Of a DNA stretch of 35,913 nucleotides, positions 30,257 through 35,913 are shown piece after piece. A program made the position numbers and the translations under genes. Under the pieces are notes generated by a model. The model searched no databases and was not told the DNA's origin. It saw only the letters and a list, made by a program, of their open reading frames with translations. How positions within the stretch are numbered: position 1 is the stretch's first letter; the number at the start of each line of letters is the position of its first letter. Origin of the DNA: Hofstenia miamia (Eukaryota; Xenacoelomorpha; Acoela; Hofsteniidae); the NCBI GenBank assembly GCA_900660155.1, contig CABFPE010000241.1, forward strand, positions 280,398 to 316,310, given 5' to 3'.

Positions 30257-31720
30257 TTACTGTATGGGGCTCTCTACGCCATTCACAATTTGACTAAGCA
30301 CACCACTTATGGTCACAGCACTGGCATTATAATCCACAATGAAACTTTTCAAATAATCAGGAGTATTGAGAGAAGGAATTTTCTTGGATTCCTTCTTTAT
30401 TTGGTGGAGACTCTCCTGTTCCCACCAGGTACATTTAAATTTGACTGACTTTTTCAATAGATGGGAAATACTTTTGGTTTTTTCCCCTAAATCAGGAATA
30501 AACATCCCATAGTAGTTTATGAAACCCATAAGCCTCTGGATGTACTTTTGGATTTTTGGCGTCTCTATCTGATTGAGGAAATCTCAACAGATTGTCTGAA
30601 GCAAAATAAATGATCAAAAAACTACTCACATGTTAAATTTAATAAAAATATCATGAGTCAATCCTTTATTAATACTGCAATTTATAACTGGAATATATTG
30701 CCAAAAGAAATGAAAATAATAGACAACCTTAAAAAATTCAAAAAAGAATTAAAATTATTATTTCTCAAACAAAAGTTTATATCAGGTAGATCATGGATAG
30801 GATTTAAATTTTATAATAACTATTATACAATAAATCTAAATTAGTAAGCTATCCATATTCAGTGTATTTTTTAGTCAGTATTTTTTTATTTATTTCATTT
30901 TGTTATTATTCTTTTTTTTGTACATAGTAGTTAATGATGCTATTCATTTGAAATATCAGTAAATTATTGAAAAAAATTCAAACGAATATAGATTATCTTA
31001 TTTTATCTTATCTTATCTCTGCATTGCTGGGTTTGATTATGTGCCCCAAAAAGGTAACTTTGCTCTGAGCCAGAGCACACTTGTTGCTGTTAACTTGGAG
31101 TCCAGTATTCTAGAGTAGTTTGAGGGTGTGTTTCAATTTATCTAGATGTTCAGCAAAGGAGTTGCTGGAGTCTAAGATGTCAATGTATGAAAATATGCCC
31201 AGCTCCAAAACATTAGCAGTATTCTTAAGCACCTTTGTTATGTACCTCTGGAAAGTCACTGGAGCATTGCATAAGCCAAAGGCCATTTATCACCACTTGT
31301 AGAGACTATAAGGGGTGATAAAGGCAGTCTTCAGAATGTCAGATTCTTTCATAGGGACCTGCCAGTAGGTCTTGCACAGGTCAAGGCATGAGAAGAACTT
31401 ATACTTACTGGCATCATATAGAAGGTCCTCTATCTGCATCTTTTATGGTGATATTGCTTAACTTACAGAAATTGGTGCATAAGCAGTACTTTTCCCCTTG
31501 CTTAATAAAGACTATTGGCGCCACATAGGGGCTGCTACTCTCTTGAATGATGCCACTCTCCAGGAGATCACTCAGAACTTTCTCATAGGCACCTCTTAGG
31601 TTCTCCAGAACTCGCCATACTGGTAGTTAAATTGGCTTATCAGGTTTTATTTTAATTGAGTGCTCCTCTCAGATGGTCTGGCCCATGATTATTGCTCCAT
31701 AGTTGAAGACCTCACTTTTC
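30257..31720 (-). pseudogene. gypsy reverse transcriptase, interrupted by a LINE fragment
   Basis: From about 31700 the minus strand reads HSIKIKPDKPI, then LLESGIIQESSSPYVAPIVF, the G-I-I-x-x-S-x-SP-x-x-x-P-(V/I) block. KYCLCTNFCKLSNITIKDAD follows, a degenerate C-V-D-Y-R-x-L-N block. Near 31170 it reads FSYIDIL where the family has Y-(V/I)-DD-(I/V): one of the two adjacent catalytic Asp codons is missing. Just past it ALAQSKVTFLGHIIK is the F-L-G-H block. The coding is then interrupted by 30599-31017 (LINE D). The frame resumes with QRLMGFINYYGMFIPDL (30529 downward), the F-L-G-x-x-x-YYR-x-F-I block, and ends with an RNase H-like start (VDYNASAVTISGVL). Confidence 0.8.
30599..31017 (+). mobile_element. 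LINE D, 5'-truncated 3' end inserted in gypsy
   Basis: The insert interrupts the gypsy reverse transcriptase. TCTG flanks it on both sides (30595-30598 and 31018-31021), a possible target duplication. Removing it restores the reading of the retrotransposon coding strand. Its plus-strand frame 30653-30844 reads SFINTAIYNWNILPKEMK and FKKELKLLFLKQ, the S-F-x-x-x-x-x-x-WN-x-LP and F-K-x-x-(L/V)-K motifs that end many LINE reverse-transcriptase ORFs. The insert finishes in TTATC repeats (about 30996-31017), the short tandem tail common to CR1/L2/RTE-like LINEs. It is younger than the retrotransposon copy. Confidence 0.8.
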
Positions 31721-31722
31721 TG

Positions 31723-32037
31723 CTAAAGCAGCAATATCAGTGCTTGACACTCTTTCTCACTAAAGTGTGGATGGGATTCACTCATCACTGACTGAAATTT
31801 AATGGCGTCAGGAGTCTCATCCATGTCATGGATAGCTGTAAATACAGGCAAACAATCAGTGGATGCAGTAGTCAACTTGATGGGCACTGCCATAATCATA
31901 AGCTTATCAGCATCAACCTGAATCAGAGATTTAAAGCTGTTCAGTATAGTGACATAAGTTTTTTCATGTCTGATGTAACATAGATCTGGCAATAAGTTAA
32001 TACCTCTTGGGCAGCTTCCCTTTGGTCCAGCTATCAT
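31723..32037 (-). pseudogene. gypsy pol linker between protease and reverse transcriptase
   Basis: 104-codon frame on the pol strand (starts MIAGPKGSCPRGINLLPDLC; contains ESHPHFSEKECQALILLL). It lies where Ty3/gypsy elements have a variable protease-reverse transcriptase spacer, just before the E-x-H-x-I start of the reverse transcriptase. No catalytic motif is expected or seen. Confidence 0.5.
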
Positions 32038-32189
32038 TACATCTCCATTGTATCATTTGTGAGATAACATGGGGACACAAGTACAGTGATGACCCTCAAT
32101 AAACATAGGTTCTGTTAAGTTGAAGAAGATTTCCTCCTCTGGGGCTGCTGCTAACTGGGTGGCCTCATGGTCCTTTATGGATCTTTTTA

Positions 32190-32635
32190 TTTCCAAAATT
32201 GATTATGCACAAATTGCACTCAAGAAAATCATTTCCCAAGATGATATCATATGGTAGAGTATGGTCAGAGGTATCCACCACCACCAAATCAACTTGAAAC
32301 ATTTGGTTGTTGATTTGCATATCTACATCATTCACTTTTCCTCTGAGGGAGATCTTGATCCCAGATGCATTAATCAGGCTTATATCAGACAGGTCTAATG
32401 CATCTCAGATCATGGATAATGCTGAGCAACATATGTTGCTAATTATTGAGGCAGCAGCTCCAGTATTCACTGTAGCATTTACAAGACTTCCATTGATGAC
32501 AATAGGAATCACATTGTTCTGCATTAGGTGGGTGATAACAAGGATCTCTTGTGCTAGTTTGGTGGGAGATGGTGCTCCCTCTAGTTGAAATCTCAGTAGT
32601 AGGTAAAGCATTGCTGCCAGGGTCAGCAGTCTCAT
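32190..32635 (-). pseudogene. gypsy aspartic protease, catalytic Asp changed
   Basis: The protease matures Gag and Pol. 32635-32405 reads VIPIVINGSLVNATVNTGAAASIIS, the strand and flap leading to the D-T-G-A-x-x-S active site. Here Asn replaces the catalytic Asp (NTGAAAS). In a shifted frame further on, LPYDIILGNDFL at about 32250-32215 is the I-(L/I)-G-x-D-(F/W)-L block closing the domain. The order is normal, but the copy is inactive by both frameshift and active-site change. Confidence 0.75.
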
Positions 32636-32639
32636 CCTC

Positions 32640-33954
32640 TATTCAAAATCCATTACCTTCTGCAAGGATCTGGATAGTTGCATTTTTGTCCACAATCAAA
32701 GCATCTGATTGAGGACAGGTCAAAATCCTTCTTGCTCAAACAAAAAAGCCTCTCTACTTGCATTATATAGTTTTGGATGTCATCACCCTCTTGGAAGAAC
32801 ATGTTGCACAAAAGGGTTTTGTACTGATGTTTTATATGAGGTGCCTTGTAGTGATCTTCAAAGTAGCCCACAAATAACTGATAATTAGACTTAGTTGTTT
32901 GTCAAGCATCATGTACTGGTTGTAGGCCAGTCCATGAAGGTATAACAGAAATTGTGACACAGCATCATCTTGTGTTTTTTGATACTGTTTCATGGTCAAC
33001 TTGAAAAGAAAGAAACATTCTTCAAAAGTCTGAGAGATGATGTCAATTTGACTAATGAATTTCAGTAGAACAGAATGCTTGTTGAAACATTCAGGGCCTC
33101 TGTGAGGCTCTATGGGAAAAACCAAGCTGGTGAACCATGGTCTGCCACATGTCACAGACCCAATAGATGCACCAAGAGATGGGCTTCTATCAGTGACATG
33201 CTTGGAAGCAGATGGTATGACAGTGGTACTTGAGGGAACTGAGGAGACTTTTCACATTCCCATAGGCTGAACAGGTGTTGCTAGAGTAGATAAGGTTGAT
33301 ACATATGAAACAGTAGACTTAGTGAATATTGGTTCACAGTTGATACTTGTAGTAGGTTGTGAAGTGGACCTTGGAGGGATAACACTGTCTGAGTTGGTGG
33401 AAGAATGGTCCTCTCAGTGAGCCTCTAGCATGTGAGCAAATTGACAGGTTAGTTGTTTGCCAAACTCATCTAGCACAGCACATGTAACAGAGTCTTTGCA
33501 GATAGGAGGAGGGGTTGTCTCCTTAGTGGGCATAAGCTGACTAACCTGAAGTTGCAGCTACATAATTGAGTCCAACATCTTTTGTTCCATTCTCTGAAAC
33601 TCAACATGCTGGGTGTTGAGCTCAGCTTGCAGAGCTTCAATATGCCTCTCAACTTCAATTCACAAAGCAACTTGCTGAGAGTTTCATAAATGCTTGATCT
33701 CAAGTATCAAACCAAGGGGTGGGGTTCACTGATGAAATTGATGGATGAGTTGGAATTGGCAGAGCATTACAAGTACTTAATATTTTAGGGTTATTCATGG
33801 GGGAAATCTGAATTGGAGAAGTTGGGAGTGATAGGTTAAATAAAGATCCAATTGTGCAAGGAGTAGCATTCAGGCTACCAATGCTTGCACAGGGGACTCC
33901 CACTGAGCAGGACCCAAAAGGAGAACAACAAATAACAGTATGATTAGAATCCAT
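32640..33954 (-). pseudogene. gypsy gag
   Basis: Gag forms the particle that packages element RNA. The probable start is the ATG at 33954-33952 (MDSNHTVICC), 355 nt after the primer site. A Pro/Ser-rich N-terminus (33954-33700) leads, with a frame change, to a coiled-coil-like segment (EVERHIEALQAELNTQHVEF, about 33655-33600). A Ser/Thr-rich linker follows, then the capsid-like core: 33155-32832 (AVSQFLLYLHGLAYNQY) and 32871-32653 (GYFEDHYKAPHIKHQYKTLL, DIQNYIMQVERL). It closes with a Cys motif CFDCGQKCNYPDPC (C-x2-C-x3-C-x5-C), a likely degenerate zinc knuckle. Stops occur near 33700, 33415 and 33255. Confidence 0.65.
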
Positions 33955-34308
33955 TTTGTAACAATAACAAATAATAAGAATATAATTCTTCTTAGAAAAA
34001 TAGCAAAATTATCTCAACAGTTGGGAGCACTGTCAACTGATCAACAACATAGATAACAGAACAGTAACAACATAATCATGGTATAGGTGCACTCACCAGG
34101 TAGCATCAGTGATAAAATTGCAACATGCACAAGAACAGAGACAACAGAAACTGATAAGTCAGGGGAAATCCATCCCAGCTGACTTAATCAAACCAAAACA
34201 AATGAATCAAGAGAGTTATGTGACGCCCTCATAGTGCATACAGGTTGCATAACTGGAGTGCATCTCCTACCATCACTTAGACTGTAAGTAGCAACAGAAC
34301 CATTCAGG

Positions 34309-34326
34309 ATCATGTCAGGGTCACCA
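34309..34326 (-). promoter_or_regulatory. Primer binding site, tRNA-Trp type
   Basis: The minus strand reads TGGTGACCCTGACATGAT. The complement of eukaryotic tRNA-Trp 3' end (including CCA) reads TGGTGACCCCGACGTGAT, so only two positions differ. It follows directly on the CA-ending LTR edge (…GATTCTACA). Use of tRNA-Trp is a described feature of CsRn1-type elements. Confidence 0.8.
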
Positions 34327-34614
34327 TGTAGAATCAGTGGCTAGGGACTATAGCAGCATTACCAAAGAACTAATTGACTCTGCAGAAGGTTACAAATGAG
34401 GCCTTAATAGAGCAGCCATAATTCTAGCAAAATAACAATAATAGATCTAACAAACAACATTGGTCATTCATCCACTGTAACTTGTAACTGTTTAGGTAAA
34501 CATCCAGGATGACAAATTCATACAGCTTCAAGCCAAAGTGCTACCTGAGGGGAAGGCACCTCATGATTTGAGTGTGTGGTGCTATCCTAATTGTCTCATT
34601 ATTTAATTTCTATC

Positions 34615-34620
34615 TTTATT
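34615..34620 (-). terminator. LTR AATAAA polyadenylation signal
   Basis: AATAAA on the minus strand within the 5' LTR, downstream of the TATA box and upstream of U5. This fits an R region of about 350 nt. Confidence 0.45.
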
Positions 34621-34998
34621 CAAAATAACAGTCTCAAAGTGGTCCTTATTTGTCAGCTCACTATTAAATAACACATAATTGCTGTTCATTCACATTAACC
34701 ACCAGTGGTACAGTACCATCACAGTGTAAAAACATTATAGGTGCATGCAGGAAATGAACAAGGGTCTTATTTTCCCTATGCCTTGATGTAACTTAATATG
34801 GTCCATAATTTAGGCTGCTAACTTTCCAAAAGCTACACATTGAATCAGTTCACAGTTAGCAGGACTCCCAAATACTCACTGTGACTTAAGAAATCATTAT
34901 TTACAATGATATGATTAAGCAGAAAAGTAAATATTGAGGAGAGTTGAACATGTTGAGGTGAGGTAAACTCTATTCACTTGATTGCTACATTGGTTGCC

Positions 34999-35007
34999 CT
35001 ATTTATA
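34999..35007 (-). promoter_or_regulatory. LTR TATA box
   Basis: The minus strand reads TATAAATAG, a near-consensus RNA polymerase II TATA box. It predicts transcription start near 34970-34980 and places U3 above 35007. Confidence 0.55.
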
Positions 35008-35611
35008 CAAAGTTTCAATAATTACTTGTCTTTGTTTACAATTCCAAATCATATGATCATATTCCCTTGCAAATTCAATTGAGCAACAAACAACATGTAA
35101 TACATCATTGAGGGGACAAATTAATAGCTGTGTAAACTAATCATAAAATGAGCAAGCTGATGTCAAAGTGATGTAATCACTACAAATTAAAAAATTACAA
35201 AGTAAGAATTTGATCAAACTTAAAAATAAAAATTCAAATGTCCCTGAGTGCCTCTACACTATTAACTTGGGTTCAGAAACCTATTTTATTTGAAAAATAC
35301 AGTGAAGAACCATATTAACTTGAATTAACAGCATCTGCATGATAACTAATTGCTTAACTTGCTTATGTGAATGTGAGACTAGGTCACTACTTGCAATAGA
35401 GAGGAGAATGTATGAATCTTGATTAAATAGATGAATACATAAATTGATGATTTTGAATTTAAAAATAACCAAACTCTCTGTATCATGGTTGTGCAACATC
35501 ATATTTTAATTCTACCATTAACCAAATTGTTTATCACACCCCTCATCTCTCTTCCCTCATTAGGAATATATTAATAGAAATTGCATTAACTAAGCCTGTA
35601 GTTATTTAGTA

Positions 35612-35913
35612 GGGTGTCCTAAAAAAACCCAACCTTCTCTGATTTTGCTATAACTTGGCACAAATTTGCATTTTGGTGAAAAAACATTTGTGCTGAAATA
35701 TTTTTGAAATCCAATGTCGCTTGACGCCCTGGACTTGAGGTTTAAGTTTTCGATATTGATCTGCGGCTGAAAATAAGCCAAAAATCACATATCTCAAAAA
35801 CTACTTTACATAGAAACCTGGTTGATGGCTCATTCGAAGCAGAAGATATGATTTCCTATCTCACTTTAATACATTTATGCAGGCTAAATGCTCAAATTTT
35901 CGAGATATTGCCA
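35612..35913 (+). mobile_element. Possible left end of a second Tc1/mariner-type element
   Basis: After TA (35610-35611) the sequence reads GGGTGTCCTAAAAAAACCCA, the form of terminal repeat seen in many mariner-like elements. The following 280 nt to the window end show no transposase start. The other end lies outside the window. Confidence 0.4.

Larger units (their letters stand above)
28013..35007 (-). mobile_element. CsRn1-like Ty3/gypsy LTR retrotransposon, decayed
   Basis: On the minus strand the order is 5' LTR (from 34327 upward), primer binding site, gag, protease, reverse transcriptase, RNase H, integrase and GPY/F module, then a long C-terminal extension ending at 28013. This is the Ty3/gypsy order. 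The tRNA-Trp-type primer site is a known trait of the CsRn1 clade of animals. Stops and frameshifts occur in every domain and a LINE fragment interrupts the reverse transcriptase. No 3' LTR copy was recognised on the low-coordinate side, so the boundaries given are the outermost recognised parts, not true ends. The base composition is less AT-rich than its surroundings. Confidence 0.8.
34327..35500 (-). repeat. gypsy 5' LTR (upper boundary undefined)
   Basis: The inner edge is defined: the plus strand starts TGTAGAATCAG right beside the primer site, so on the coding strand the LTR ends CTGATTCTACA. A TATA box and an AATAAA signal lie inside in the order expected for U3-R-U5. With no second LTR in view the outer edge cannot be fixed; 35500 is a guess. 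Confidence 0.55.

Noticed and set aside
29263..30448. Plus-strand open frames of 60-120 codons (29263-29445, 29442-29627, 29627-29989, 29996-30244, 30248-30448)
   Set aside because: They lie opposite the integrase and RNase H coding strand of the gypsy element and have no motif of their own.

Overview
The window is an AT-rich stretch of animal-type (metazoan) nuclear DNA. It has no operons or ribosome-binding sites, one short spliced gene, many broken reading frames and (TA)n microsatellites. It also carries a dense set of animal transposon classes: piggyBac, Tc1/mariner, LINEs and a Ty3/gypsy element with a tRNA-Trp-type primer site. I cannot name the species. No rRNA, tRNA, CRISPR array or intact long host gene was found. 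Three single N positions (21838, 26153, 26398) mark contig joins, two of them next to perfect long duplications that look like assembly artefacts.

Layout. 1-2640: AT-rich, non-coding, with microsatellites and a perfect 57-bp tandem duplication. 2648-8627: a candidate ~6-kb DNA transposon whose ends are inverted, TAGGT/ACCTA-rich, and embedded in (TA)n. A decayed piggyBac (~4783-5949, minus) and a decayed Tc1/mariner (6458-7718, plus, TA target duplication) lie inside it. 9233-9750: the best host-like gene, a BEN-domain coding segment in three exons with a 40-nt intron. 10.3-14.0 kb: AT-rich and largely empty. 14070-14890: a decayed DUF7869-like gene, probably transposon-borne. 15.2-17.7 kb: a decayed LINE on the minus strand (ORF1-like, endonuclease and reverse transcriptase pieces). 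18.1-19.3 kb: a second minus-strand LINE reverse transcriptase. 19689-20965: a ~400-bp-arm inverted repeat with a third LINE fragment in its centre and four histone-3'-end-like stem-loops at its inner edges. 20833-22843 and 25466-27085: duplicated contig ends. 26154-26397: a small wedge contig carrying a LINE ORF1 fragment.

28.0 kb to beyond 35.0 kb: a decayed CsRn1-like Ty3/gypsy retrotransposon on the minus strand. From high to low coordinate it has a 5' LTR with TATA box and polyadenylation signal, a tRNA-Trp-type primer site, gag, protease, reverse transcriptase, RNase H, integrase, a GPY/F module and a long C-terminal extension. A 419-bp LINE 3' end is inserted in its reverse transcriptase region. 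The window ends inside what may be another Tc1/mariner-type element starting at 35612.

Almost everything recognisable is nested, decayed transposon sequence. The items most worth a second look are the histone-like stem-loops beside a LINE 3' end, the palindromic TAGGT-rich ends of the 6-kb element, and the BEN-domain gene.
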